From Dermacentor variabilis (taxonomy: Eukaryota; Arthropoda; Arachnida; Ixodida; Ixodidae), in contig NC_134568.1 in assembly GCF_050947875.1 (NCBI RefSeq), positions 255,075,778-255,139,777 on the forward strand: DNA of 64,000 nt. Reading direction: 5' to 3'. Both the position numbers and the translations under genes were made by a program. This document shows positions 36,441 to 49,975 of this stretch, in pieces (the first letter of the stretch is position 1; each line of letters opens with the position of its first letter). The notes below the pieces were generated by a model that worked only from the letters and a program-made list of their open reading frames with translations, searched no databases and was not told the DNA's origin.

Positions 36441-37852
36441 TGAGTAACCGGAAGATATGCACGCTAGTGCGTTTGTGTCTGTCGCAGTTTATAGTGAAAG
36501 GAGGCGCGCACGGTGAAGCCGCTCGCTCGGGTATACATGGCGGCCCCAGTTCCTCACGCCTCATCACGAATTCGTAACGGTATAAGCTTTCACCGTCTGT
36601 AGGCCTAGTATGGACGCCTCGCCACGTAAGCAACTCGTCTGGAACAGCGTGGCTTGAAACATGCAAGCTAATTTTTTTTCTCCTATTTTTGCCTTGGGAC
36701 GCTGTGGATATGAAAAAAAAAACAGAAAAAGAACATGCAAACCTAAGGAAGGCTGCGTCATAACTTGTTCTTCTCCATTCATTGGCTCATTTTGCTCGTC
36801 ACAGTATAGGAGAAGGGCAAAGGCCATTGCTAAGTTCCTTGCTGAGAAATTTGTTTTCTTCCGTAGGGGCGCTAGGCGTCAAAACCCTATAACCAGTGGC
36901 CGCGTAAAATTAATCCTGCTTGGCGTTGTGATACGTATGCAGAAGCTCCACTCTCATAGCTTTCCCTTCAGACCCACACGAAGTTGTCAGCTACTATAGT
37001 GAGCATCCTAAATAATTTGTGACTAACTCTTTGCCCTCTCCGCGGCTACACGACGTACCACGACCATCAAAATTCACAGAATGGTACCGTCTAAGTGAGA
37101 CAAAAAGTAACCATTACCATAACTTGAAGCCATTTTCACATCGCGGGGATGGCAATCAGTAATCTAAATGAGCACGTGCGACAAATAGGTAGACTAAGTA
37201 GACAGCAGTGTAGCTTTTTAGGCTTGTTGGTCCACGACAAAGTAGACAATCGGCGAAAAGGAAATCGAATAATCTATAGAGAACGCGTCGCAATCAAAAC
37301 TAGCGAACTTGCGCGTTCAACCTTGTCAGGGTCTCTGCTCCCCGGTCGTCGAAATCTGATCACTCACTGCCTGGAAAACTAGTATATCGTTTCACTAGCA
37401 GGTTTCGTATATATGCGACAGATATTAGGCGCTGTCCTGTACAGCAATCTTGTAAGACGCGTTGTTAGAGCGAACTGCACGAAAACACAGACCTGCTACG
37501 GCCACTAGATTATTTTGGTAGCTTATTGTTTTTTTTTCTTTCTGTTAGTGCGTGCGCAAGTGAAAGGCGTAAAGGAAATTTAGGTCACATGACAAGGTGA
37601 CATGTCATCGCCCGAACAGAAGCAGACAGCTTCTAAATATCGAAATCCAATCCGAAGTCGTGTGCTCGCTGAACGCAGAGGTCGTACATCACTTCACACG
37701 TAGCCTGCATCTTGCCTTTCTTACCACTACTATTCATAGCTTGGGGAAATGAGGGGGCGGGGACATAAAAACGCGGGTTGCGGCGAATAAAATATGTTAC
37801 TTCACTGAGCATCTCGGAGCTCACAATTTGGCCTAATAGACCGCGTAGTTTA

Positions 37853-37879
37853 AGAAAGAAAGAAAGAAAGAAAGAAAGG
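37853..37879. repeat. GAAA microsatellite
   Basis: About six GAAA units. The neighbouring sequence is not recognised. Confidence 0.9.
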
Positions 37880-38579
37880 AAAAGGAAGAACAAGTGAACC
37901 AACATTTAAGGCGTTTACCGGTGCTAGCATTCACCTCTTCGTGTACTGACGTCATGTGTAGGTGGCAATTGGCCGGAAGAATTTGCGGCGAGGCGCACCC
38001 GGCTGTGACCTGCTCACGCCGGAAGGAAAGGGAGAAAATGTTCTTTCTCTAGACCTGTTTTTGGGCAGAATGACAAACTTGGGGCTAAAAAAAAGAAACG
38101 GCATAGAAAGCCCCTCCATCCGCGCGTCGAGATCTGGTAGGTGGGTGCAAAAAAGTTGGACAGGGCTCAGAGAAAAGGGTGCTCTGTTGTTTCATATACG
38201 CACTGGCCTCACTGTCAGTAGAGCCCTCCATTCACGTTTGCTCCGACTGGAGTGGCGCGTGGTCTGAGGGGCTTTAGCTGCCTGGGCCGCTTCTCTCAAA
38301 TCGGTAGCATCTTCAGGGTCGTACGCACTTCTGTTCGGTCAATGCGGCCTGCTCTCATGGACGCGCTTAGTCGACAGCCGCGAGTACAGCGGAACTAAGC
38401 TAGCAGTGAGCTCGCTAATGATGATGCGTGCGTTAAAAAAACAAACAGCGCTATTATTAAAAATTGCAAACTGCCGTAGAATAGCTGTCTTCGGACATCC
38501 GCAGAGACGCGCAAGAGTGGCGGTGTATGCCGAGAGGCGAGTTGAGCACGGCCACAGTTCACGCTGCGTGAGCGCGTCT

Positions 38580-39140
38580 TTGAAGTGTCGCTGCGCTGCC
38601 AGCAGTCAAGCGGAAATGCGAGCGGAAGAAACGAGCCGCAACTCGGAGCTGTCCGCAGGCCTTCCTGGAACTCTAGCTGCGGCACGCACGCCGCGTGGGG
38701 GAAGATTCTCTTGTCCGGAGGTTGTACGAACAAGTGGAAAAGTTGCCCGCGCAACGCCCTCTCATTACTCAGGGAGCGTATAGCGCCCGCGTTGCGGAAA
38801 CGCCGTGGGCCGCGTTGGGAGAGTCTTGCTCGCTTCGCCGCCGGGCACGTGCGACGGTGTAGCCAAGACCGGCACAGCGCCCGGCCGCGCAGCAGCGCCG
38901 TGGCCGAGCGAGCGCCAGTGGTGTTTCGCGTCTGGGCCCGCGGGGCGGCTGGGCAAAAGCGGCCGACGCCTAATTAACGCTCGGGGTTCCGGCAGCAGCC
39001 GGGCTCCCTCCCGGATGACCCCGGGGGGCCCCCCGAGGGCGGGCGCGAGCCTCAATCAGCGACGCGCTGCCGCCGCGAGGCACGGGGGCGCGCCTCGTGC
39101 ACGTCGCCTTCTGTCGGCGTGACGCCGGCACACGCCCGCG
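38580..39140. other. GC-rich downstream block with TAATTAA motif
   Basis: CpG-rich, with TAATTAACGC at 38971-38980 and CAATCAGC near 39053. It lies about 9 kb past the KCTD stop. No coding homology was seen. Confidence 0.45.
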
Positions 39141-40499
39141 GATGAAGAGGCGGTCACGAGTGTCAGAAAGAGGAGTCGTGCGCATATCTTAAGGCACGAA
39201 CGATCGGATCGAAATGAAATGCGGACGATTACGTGCGAGCCAGAACACGCGTACTCGTCTCTGCATACACGTTCGCCGACCGTGGGCAACTGCACGGCCC
39301 GATTGATGTTCCGACCTATGGAGGGTCGTGCTTAATGTGAATTCAGCAACTGCTTACGCATTGATTTCACACCACGGAATGCGAGTAGTAACACATAATA
39401 GGGCGTTCGCGTTTCCTGCCTATCCGACCTGCAGGCGCGTCGTCAAAATCCACGTAGGAGGCGCTGTAGGAGTTTGAATGTGCACCTAAAATACGCTGAC
39501 GCCGTCCGGTATAGGGAAGGCCGTGAAAATGGCAGGGCATTTTGAACGACTACAGAGGCGCGCCTGTATCAACATTCGCTTTAATGCGGTGCGTGCAGCC
39601 AATGTCTGCGCATGGCCACACGCGTACCGAAGAGCGAATGCTCTGCTACGTTCTGGCACGCTGGTGCCCAGTCAGGTCAGCACCTGTACACATGTGCCAG
39701 GCATGTGCCACAAGATGAGCGGTGCATTTTCTGAAGCGAAATTGCAGCTTGTGCTGGCTGACAGAGAGTGAGCGGTAACCTACGTACGCTGCCAGGCTGT
39801 GCTTCTCGATGACGTCTTCAGCTCGTGCCAGGACCCATGTCTGGATGTCTCGGTCGGTGCTGGTGAGAAGGGCCTCCCATTGTTCCTCGGTAGGGGGTGG
39901 CGAGGCGAGGTCGGCTTATGGTATGTGCTGGCTGAAAACTTTACTCCGCTCGCTAGGCTATGTGCTACGGCGCAGATGTTGGCACGCTTAGCAATAGCGC
40001 TCGTTGCCCATTATGGCATGTGTGCGTGTATGCTCACTCGACGCGTTCGTGTCATCGTCGAGCATGCTATCTCTCTAGAGGACAGGGCAGGCTGTCTATT
40101 AAAATATTAAAGTATTCGAGGAGAAGTTGCAACCGTCTCGCACGTGGTGTCTGAAAAAAGGTTGATAAACGTTAGCTTTAGGTAATTTGGCACCATAGCG
40201 CAGTTCTTTTTACCGTGCCGGACGATAGAAAACTGAAAAAATCGTAACTACTTAATTACAGGAATACATCTCCATCAACTCATTTTGTTCATTTTCGCGT
40301 AGCTATTAGCTAAGCAAACTTTCATTCGCATCTTTCAAGCAAGTTTTTACAAGACTGGAAGTGTTCCATGCGTTAGTGTAGCTTTGGTAACGAGGGGCAG
40401 AATAAGCATGTAATCGTCAAAAGGTTACCTCGTCTGAGAGCCCTACTGAACGTTCCGCGATAGCATCCCGCTACCGTCGTTCGCAATAGACGCTCTGTG

Positions 40500-41340
40500 T
40501 TTGTTTCCGTCGTCGAGGGAGCCTTCATGCGTATTGCACGCTCACACGCGTCTGCCGCGGGCGCACGTGCCGGTATTTATTGATACTAATGGCAGCGGGC
40601 GCGGTTCTCGCGGCGGCATCCGATGTGGCCCGTACCGCGGCGCCCCTGACCTGCGGCCGGTGTCCAAATCAATCAGCTCATCTCGAGCTGGGCCTGGAGA
40701 ATGCGCTCAGCGGGTGCGCGCGTTGCCCAGGGGTAAGTGAAGTGGAGGAGCACCGCGCCCACACGCCCGCGGCTGTGGTGGGCGCCGGGAGCCCCCGGGG
40801 GACGCCGCCTGTTTGGCCCCGAGGGGGCTCCAAGGACACCTGCGTCCCCCCCCCCCTCCTCCCCCGCGCGCCCCGGGGAACCTGCTCGCTGCCGGAGGTC
40901 CGCGAACCCTGCCGGCGCCCGGGGCCTCGAAGCCATCCCTTCGCCATACCGCGAGTAATTGGCTGCTGCAGAGACAAGCGCGCCCATTCTCCTTTTTATT
41001 TTCGATGACGCCCTGTCAGTGCGGGCCGGGGCAATAGTTTTTTTCGGTGCCCCCTCCTCCGCTTTATTCGCTCCCCATTGTCGCTGCTGCCGCGGGCGCC
41101 CCGGAGCGAGGCCGGCCGCTGGGTGCTCTCTCTCGAACTGGTTCCCTCGCAAGAACTTGGAGCGAAAGACGCCCGAAACACAGACGCAAGGAATGGGCCC
41201 GTGATAGCTGTGCCTCCCCGCTGTCGACAGGGCCCTCTCGGCGGGAGGCGCCGTGCCCTGCAGCGACGGCGGAGCGCTCTTCGCTCATGCGCTGCCCGGG
41301 AGAAACAATGCGCGCCATGCTCTCCTCGCTCACGCGCCCG
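40500..41340. other. GC-rich downstream block with PBX/HOX-like motif
   Basis: Contains TTTATTGATACTAATGG (40576-40592) and ATCAATCA (40668-40675, the complement of TGATTGAT), surrounded by extremely GC-rich sequence. It ends near a 79 bp TA tract. No protein homology was seen. Confidence 0.48.
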
Positions 41341-41572
41341 AGCTGGCCTCTCCTTGACAGCCGGAAACTTATTGCTTCAATATCTCTCGCGAGCGTGCAC
41401 CTACATAGGCGCATGCCGGATACTTCGAGCCTACGTTCGCGGGGGACGAACGCATGCACTGTTACGAGTGCACTCTCGCATGACGCAGGTAGGCGCGTTG
41501 GCGAACGCAGGCCGATTGGTGTTGTGAAAGGAAGCTTCAGTGTTACCATTTGCACAGCTGGCAGGCGCCCTA

Positions 41573-41574
<2 letters not shown>

Positions 41575-41653
<79 letters not shown>
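41575..41653. repeat. TA microsatellite
   Basis: About 39 uninterrupted TA units directly after a GC-rich block. Confidence 0.97.
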
Positions 41654-41655
<2 letters not shown>

Positions 41656-43087
41656 AAATTTTACTGTATAAGCTTTAAAGAACCTTTTCTATAAACGCAC
41701 GGGAAAAATTATTTCCTGCAGAATATTAAACTATGTATTAATGTTTAATCTCAGCGTTGTTCTCTGATTTTATGACTGGATTGATGGCGGTTAGCTGCAC
41801 ATTGCTTAACCTTGGAACTAGCCAACAGCTGTTAAGCTTGAGCAGCTGCAATTGACGGCCGTCTTACTTACTCGTTTGTCGGGTACGGTTATTTCAACTT
41901 TTTTTTTAAAGTTTAATCGTCAATCGTTGTTTATTTCAGCCGGCACGTGTATAGCTTCATCTTCAGGAGCTGTATTGGTTGTTTGTTTCATAAAAGTATT
42001 GTGCAAGGCATGGGCGAGTCTGTTGTTAATTCAGCATTACAGCATATTCGTGGGCTGTAATGCGACTGGTTAACGACAAGAGCTCCGCCAGAAGGGCGTG
42101 ACCTGCCAAATGAACCATTTCTAAAGAAATAGTGCTATCTCTCTCCTTTCGTAGTTGTATACCGTGGCGCAATTCAGATGCGAAATATAATCTTTCAACA
42201 TAGTGGAATAGCACATACTTCTAAAATGTACTGCAAAAACAGAATGTCACGCAATGAGCGCTTTTTAAGCTGCATGTATAGAAAGGAACTACAATTTACT
42301 TTTAATAGAATTTGCATTGTTTGGTCATTTTAACCACACAGCATTACACATCTAATCTCATTAACGCCACAACTTGTACCACTGGGTCGGCGCCTGCACA
42401 GACAACTTGGAATACTGTGTCTGCGCCGCTGGTTCGGTGCCCGAACAGGCAACAGCATTGGCCACTGGGCACATGCACCTAGGTCTGTGCCCATTATTGG
42501 TCAATCGCCCAGAAACGATATATGCAACACGCACACGCAAATCCTGAAAATTTCTCCAGTGCTACGGGTTTCTATGCGGGTTCCTCAAAAGAACAGCAGC
42601 CTGACGCCTTGCGCGCTGAGCCACGAATTCCTTCGGGCAGGGAGGGTTCAATGCCGCCGGTGCAATCTCGGTGCGCGCAAGATGATTCAGCGCGTCCAGA
42701 CGGAGAGTGGAGCCCGGCTGCACTCTCGTACATGACCCGTTTCGGCGGTGGCAATAACGTGGGTTGCTACATTGCTTCGATGTTCAACGCACAAACCGTC
42801 GATGAGGTCTGCCGGATCTCTTCAAAGCGAAGCTTTCCTTGCCTCTTTCTTCGACATTCCGCTTCTGCTGCTGTGGTCCCGCACGCTACTACCGCCGGCC
42901 GCGACGGGACGTGGTCGAGACGTGGCCATATCACAAAAACATAAACGGCATGCGCTGTAGGTGTTTTGTTTCATGACATTCGTTTATGAGCTGTCATTCT
43001 CAAAATTCCGAGGAATAACTTTGTAAGGAATGTTAGACAAGTTATGCGCCACGTGGAGGGCCTGCGTGGTTGTGGTTCAGAATGAGT

Positions 43088-43144
43088 AGAGAAATTTAGA
43101 TTAGGGGACGCAAGCCGCTTGCGTCCCCTGACCTAAAGTTCTCT
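43088..43144. repeat. 57 bp hairpin with 27 bp arms
   Basis: The arms AGAGAAATTTAGATTAGGGG...GCAAG and its near-complement have 24 of 27 positions paired around a 3 base loop (CCG, 43115-43117). The central 12 bp, AGGGGACGCAAG/CTTGCGTCCCCT, are perfect. It could be a MITE junction or a fold-back element. Confidence 0.85.
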
Positions 43145-44722
43145 ATTATTCGCCAAGCGACGCCCGCGGCGTCGACACCGTATTTTCTGCGATGCGGGGC
43201 CCTTAACGCTATCGCGTTTAGTACACGACAGGAGTGTTGCACAAAGGAAAGACGATCCGAGAAGCTCGTGTCAAGATTTATGCTGCGTCCCATCTGCACA
43301 ATGCCCTCTGGACGCCTAACAAGGCGTGACCCGTCACAAATGCTGTGCAGGAGCTGCAGCGCTTGTCTCCGTGCTCACCCGCAACAGCAAAGGCAGAAGA
43401 CGGAGGAGGTGGGGAGAACGTTAGCAAGAGAATAAAGAGGGAGAGAGGAGGAGGAGGTAGTTTTGTAAGCTACAACGCTGCAAACCATAATAGCGCCGAA
43501 GCGTGCACTTCGTGCCGACGACACGAAGACTCGCCTAAAGCGTCGAGTGGAGCGAGAACAACAAACACAAGCACAGCAGGCAATGTAACATTTTACACCC
43601 CGTCACAGCTGTCGTATCCCGTCAATGTATCACCGCCAAATAACGTCAATGGACGCACACAGCAGACAAAGCTTCGATTCCCACAGTGCGTGGCATCTGC
43701 ATATTTTTTTTCCTTCACATTTACTGCAACAAACGGCTGACCTTGCTCGACGTGTAGCGAAAACGTGTACAGAGAAGCCTACAACCTAAGAACGTTTTCC
43801 AATAATGCATATGCCGTCAGTCTGCCTGATATATTAATAGGTATATTACCCAGACGCTCTGGCCTGGCGGCCCACGCGCGTGCAGTTACGTCGCTTGAAC
43901 TTGGCTACCACTCGACAATTCCACTGATATTTGCTTTTATTTTAATGCTGTAGCAATATACGGATAATTAAAGGGTGATCAGTGTTGTAGGTTACCATCA
44001 AAAATGACTTTGTGAAAGGGAAAGGCAACTGGAGGAGAGGAGGGAAAAGAGAATTTCTATTAGTCAAGGCTACTACAAAGGCAAGTCCCTTTAACGAAAC
44101 GTTCTTTCCTGCCTAAGGCCCTGCCTTGTTCGCCCGCTGTCGAACACTTCTAGGGTCCGGCTTCCTGTTCATGCTTTGCCTTGTTTCTAGTTCTGTAGAC
44201 GTGTAATTTTGTTTATATAAAATCTAGAGATTGCTTACCTACACAAGTGTCGTCAACTGGTCTACTTCATTTAGTCTAATTGTTGTCCGTGCTTCCAAAT
44301 GGGCTGTTTGCGAATAGTCCAATGGCAATAGTGGACAAAACTGTAACACCAAAGTCAACAGGCTATCGTATATATTCTCTAGAATTCACAGAAAAACGTC
44401 TGTAAGACCTCCTCTAGGTTGTCTAAATATCAAACTTCGCGGTATTGGTTACTCTCGAGAACAAACCCCATATATATACACCTCGTGGATTTCATTCCCC
44501 TGTAAGAAAAATCACTCCCTCTTAACCTATTTTATGGTGCGGCTGCTTAAATTCCCGCGCTATGTATGGCTGCCCGGCGTATGTTTGACTTGCGCTAGAG
44601 GTCACTGGTCTAAATAAATTTTCGCCAGGGCACTCTCTTTGTCGACGCGGCAGCGTCTTTCAAAGTGTTCGTTTAGCCTTGACAACTTGCTTTTTTTATT
44701 TGGTATAGCTCCTTTGTTTGTT

Positions 44723-44913
<191 letters not shown>

Positions 44914-46239
44914 TTTAAATTATGCGAACAAGAACAGCGACGAAGTTGCGGAAATACAGCTATGCAAAATATGTCTAGGTTGCTGCGACGCTCGCGCGCG
45001 CCGTTGTCTCTGCCGCGTTTCATTCTCTCCTCTTGCCGTGGTTGAACTTCCTTTAAAGACGTCAGCTCCCTATAGATTCTGACAGCCATTCGCATAGGCG
45101 ACAACGCTACGGAATGACGGGTGTACCGGCCAGTCAGGAGAGCGGACTATTTGCGAACATATATAGTACGGCCTCAGGTGCCCCAACTCAAGAAACTTGT
45201 TAACGCCCTAATCCGACCATTGGCGCTGCACTCTTGGCGTTGATGGCTCGCCCTGTAGCAAAAATGTAGTGATTAAAGTGTATCCGCTGAGGTCCTCGTG
45301 GCTAGCGGTGGTGGATAAAACGACAAAGCGTCTTGCGATTCCGACGACTGCGGTGAGTTTGTCAACGCCTACAACGACGCTACGTCAAGCAGGTACGACG
45401 AATAGGCAGAAGCCGCCTGGCTCGAGCTCCCATTACGCGAATGCCTCCCTTGCGAATAAGCCGCGTTGCGTGCGTTGATGGCGGTGACGCAGCACGGTTG
45501 AATGAGTCGTCTTGTTTTAAATTTTGTTCGGTGCCTCTTCCTGCTTGGAAGTAATCAAAACTGACTTAAGGACCAATGTTTACGCACACCACCCGACATG
45601 CCAAGACTCCTTGCAGCACACCTATATGGGCTTCTAAGAAAGACAGCCACCCCGCCATGTAGATTTTGTCATTTCTGAACTCGGAGGGGTAAGGCTGCGG
45701 CGTTAAACAAGCAGTGTCCCCCTCTTCAGTGCGCTAAAGTGCTTGGCCGAGCTGTACCGTTTTTAAGAGATGTCGCATGAATAAAGAATCCCCTCTGTAG
45801 TGTTGAGGCACCTATCGGCGTTGAAGCTGCAAGGCGAATGTGCACATCATCGAACCGCCAAGAACCGTCGCCACGGCGGGAACGATCGTTACACATCGCT
45901 ACCATTTTCTTTACAGCGCACATCACCCAAAAAGCACCGCTCGCACTTCTTTGGGTCAAACCAAATTATTTCACGCCGTGGCCAAGCCTGCGCCGCAGCA
46001 GCTTCAGTGTGAATCGACTCTCGCTGCTATTTCGTATCGTGCAGTCCACATATACCTGCATATGTATATGCAATGCCGTCAGAATTTATGGTATTGGTTG
46101 TGTACCGATTGCGATTGCATTATGACGTGTTGGCGAGTCCATAGGTGCAGCGCACTCGGGAAAGAGAGAGGCTGTCCTTTCCTTGTCGCTATATGAGGAG
46201 GAAGCATGCGCACCGAAACTGGGTTGTCTGGGTGAGCGG

Positions 46240-46640
46240 AGTGGGCTAGCGGCCACGAGTTCTAAACTCCGGCGTTGCTACATAACTGAAGACGCGCACC
46301 GGGCGGAGGAAGGTCAAAGTTGACGAAAGCTAACCGCCCAAAACATTGCACGACGTTTCGTCGTAGACAGCGCTGCGGCAGCGCACTTGTTTTGGTACGC
46401 CTGCGAAAGAGCGCGCAAATACAGAGCTCTCAACATCATCACCGGGCATGCCGGGCCCGTTCGCTCGCGGGGTCTGCTCGAGAATCACGGTGGCCAGCGG
46501 CTGCAGAGGCGAAAAGAGCGCCCAAGCTGTCACGCTCTCTTCGGGGCAGGCCAGCGGCGGCTGTCACTGTCGTCGTGACCATGCCGATGCAGCCTTCACG
46601 GCCACGCCCGCTGTCAGCTTGAGCCGCGGAACGCAGCCGT
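46240..46640. other. GC-rich noncoding block
   Basis: A moderately GC-rich stretch with overlapping chance ORFs on both strands. Nothing is recognised. Confidence 0.3.
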
Positions 46641-47539
46641 GGTCTCACGAGGGCGCTGGCGGTACGAACACGTTTTCTACACGCTGCCGAGCTTGGATGT
46701 GTTTGCTGCTGCTGCTAGCTGACCGGTTTCGACTGCCTGGATCGCGCGGAAAGTATATTGAGCTCCCTCCGCCGCCCACCGCGTGCTTCCGATGTTGGCG
46801 GTGAAAGTTACCTCCAAACACTACGTCAGCCACACTGACGATTTGTTCAGGAATACACGTAAGGCACTGTTACTTTGTGTATGACATGAACTAATCAGAA
46901 CTCAATCAGAGCGCGTCTTTACATGTCTGCTTGAAGGCCCCTGAGTATCAGAACGATCTGCCCAGACGAAGAGCGGAGAATATTAACATGAGAGACAAGA
47001 GCTATTAAAAAATGGTAAAGTAAAAACAAAGCCACTTGGGGGTAAAGTGCCCGCGATGTGTGGTTTGGAGTCATGCAACCGGAAACACTAGGAAATAAGG
47101 TTTTTGAAGAAGAAAAGAAAACGGTACGCAAGCATAATTATCAGGAACGATTACAACGTACATTTGAGTTTCAGTGATCTAACTTGCTCTGTTCTACCAG
47201 TAAAAAAAAAAAAAAAAAAAACTCGAAATATCGTGTGGCAAGGTACGGCGACTTAACCCGTCGCGCTCGTTGGTTTTTCCGAGAAAAAATAAAAGCGTGC
47301 GAGACATCCAAAATACGATATAGATACGCGCTCACGCGCCGCTAATCAAGCGCTCCCAAGCGAATAGCCACGCATACAAGGCTTCACTAGCGGCGGCAGC
47401 TCGATACAGGGCTTCACACTATACGTGATGGTCGCGGCATCATGGGAGCACGCCGCTGACGCATTGATAAGCGTAACGGGGCCGTAGGGGGAGGTGGGAG
47501 GATTTCGAAGCCGGGAAACAGTGACAGCGCACTTGGGAG

Positions 47540-49404
47540 AACCTGTCAAGCACCGTTTGACTCTCTATCTACGCCGAAGTCATCTGTACCTGGACGTCGG
47601 GGGTGACACGGCTTCAGCTTCGCGCTCGGCTTCAGAAGGCGGCATTATCGACATCATGCTACCTTCGTAAACAAGGTTCTGAAGATGACGTGGGAAAAGT
47701 GCACAGTGGTGGCGTTTACCTGGAAAGCCAATGTCTGCATACGACCTATCAATCAACGGACAAGTGATATCGTCCAGGAAAAGCCACAGGTTCTTGGGTG
47801 TTGTGATTGACGGAGACTTGTCCTGGACTCCCCACATGAACCACGTGAAAAAGCGACTGATTGCTATATGTCATCTCTTCAGGTTCCTCGCAGGAAAGAA
47901 CTGGGGGGGAGGGGGTGTCCACACAATCTATGTTACAGCTGTATAGGGTGTTGTTTTTTAAGTTCCTCCGGTATACCCTGCCTATTCTATCCAACAGCTG
48001 CAAAACTAATTTGCGTACAGTTCATAGCATTCAAGCCCAAGCTATGAGGATATGCTTTGAATTACCACGCAGTGCGTCAACGGCTGAAACTATTGCCACT
48101 GATCAAGATTATTTAATCACGACGCACGTCACCGTCGAGACATTGCGTGAAGATGTCAGACACATTGTCCGGACCCTTTGCCAACACCTCGCCGCACTCA
48201 CCTTGGAAAGATCCCGCACGTTATTTAGCACAACTGTCGGTGCATATCGTGCATCGCTTACATCGGGGTACCCACGTGCGGCCAGATCGGTGTCTCCTCC
48301 ATGATGTGCCATACTAAAGTACACCTCAGAATTCCACAACTTCAGGAAAAGTCAGATCTACCACTGCTTCCACTAAAACAATTGAGCTTATTGCTGTTGC
48401 ACGAGAACTACAGTAGCCACGTACACATATGTACACTGACTGATCAACCACATCGACCAGTTCTGTGGGTGCTGTGTTTATACCGACAAGAGGAGTAACA
48501 CTGCCATTCAAGACGTCACATGTGACGACGTCCATGGCTGCAGAACTCTAGGCTCTGCGCAGTGCGCTTCAATTTATTGACACAGCGAGTCATGGTACAT
48601 GGGCCGTGTTTTCCGACTCGAGACCGGCTTTACGCAGCGTGTAGTCAATTCTCAGACGTGGAGCTCACGAACAGCTAACATACGAAATCGCCAAACTTCA
48701 TCACGACGTCAAACAGAAAGGCCACGAAATTATTTTCCACTGGCCACCTGCCTTTGCGGGATCAGTGGAAATGATCAAGCAGATAAAGCTACCCGAGAGT
48801 CACATCAAGAACAACACAGCGTTCCCATTCCTCTTTCCGGGGCGGACGCTGCAAGACAGCTTCGTCACGTGGCATGCAAGCCCTCTTTAACAGAGCGGAA
48901 CACCCCAGATATAAGGTGTACCAGGTTGTACGAACTGAACCCTTCGCTCCAACTCCGACCTCCACCCGGGCTTCACCGACGTGACGCATCGGTTCTATAC
49001 GGCTGTGATTGGGAGTGCCTTTCACGAAGGCGTACACTGCTTTCATTGGAAGGACAGACATTGCTGCATGCGACGTCTGCGGCGTGGAAGAGAACACCGA
49101 ACATTTATTGTGCCATTGTCATTGATTTCAGTAGGAAAGACCAACATTATCTATCGCGTTGCGACGATTGGACGACCGGCCGTTGTCTGTACAGGTGCTA
49201 CTTGAAGGCCGTTCCCATCGCTCGTCGGCCCACAAAGCTTTGAAGCCTGAGGGCGACTGGCCTGCGTGAGCGCCTTTGATTCGCTCAGGCTCTCCGCGTG
49301 CGTGCGCGAGCTCACCGCGGCTTTCATCCCCCTCCCCTCCCTTTCTCTATCTTATCTTTCCATTCCCTCTGTTCCGACCCCCAGTGTAGGGTAGCCAACC
49401 AGGA
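47540..49404 (+). pseudogene. RNase H-type LINE (I/R1-like), RT C-terminus to 3' end
   Basis: In changing frames the plus strand reads YAEVICTWTSGVTRLQLRA (RT catalytic block, where the YADD aspartates are lost), KSHRFLGVVIDGDLSWTPH, LRYTLPILSNSCKTNLR and an RNase H segment beginning CTLTD. A nearby frame carries GISGNDQADKATRE and PSLQLRPPPGLHRRDASVL. It ends with the AGTGTAGGGTAGCCAACC tail and an AG repeat. Stops and frameshifts are frequent. The presence of RNase H after RT points to the I/R1/LOA group rather than CR1 or jockey. Confidence 0.82.
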
Positions 49405-49430
49405 GAGAGAGAGAGAGAGAGAGAGAGAGG
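49403..49430. repeat. AG repeat shared by two opposing LINE tails
   Basis: About 13 AG units at the tail-to-tail junction of the plus and minus LINE fragments. Confidence 0.95.
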
Positions 49431-49975
49431 CAAAGGAAAGACAGGAAGGTCAACCAGAGATTATCTCCGGTTGGCTACCCTGTACTGAGGGAGGGGCAAG
49501 GGGATGCGATAGGTGAGAGAGAGAAGGATTTAAAAAAAGAAGAAAACTACACCCACACGCACGTACACAAAAACTGTTTCTGCGGACACTGTCACGCAGC
49601 TCGCAAAGGCGTTCCTAGTGTTATGCAGTGTCACCGTACAATCCTGCGTCACACAGTGAAGTCACAATCTGTCAGAAAGTCCAGTGTCTTTTAAATACCG
49701 CAGCAGCGCCTTCATAGCCGATCGCGCTGATGTTCGCGTAGGCCAGTTTCCAAGGATCTTGTTTTCTGTCATTGGGCGCCTGTCCAGTTTGTCTAGGGTG
49801 GCTGAGAGTACTGCTCTTTGCTGGTTGAAACGAGAGCACTGTCAAAGAAGGTGCGCGATTGTTTCATTGCACCCGCAGAAGTCGCAAAGTGGGCTGTTGG
49901 ACATTCCGATAAGAAAGGAGTGCGCATTTGAAAATGCTACTCCAAGCCATAGACGAACTACAGTCGGATACAAAT
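49404..49975 (-). pseudogene. RNase H-type LINE, C-terminal and 3' UTR fragment
   Basis: The minus strand reads LWLGVAFSNAHSFLIGMSNS, a CDFCGC zinc-knuckle-like segment with ETIAHLL, and KALLRYLKDTGLSDRL before a stop. A 3' UTR and a CTCTCT tail follow. The C-terminus is in frame and better preserved than in the adjoining plus-strand copy. It belongs to the same LINE group and joins that copy tail to tail at the shared AG/CT repeat. Confidence 0.8.
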
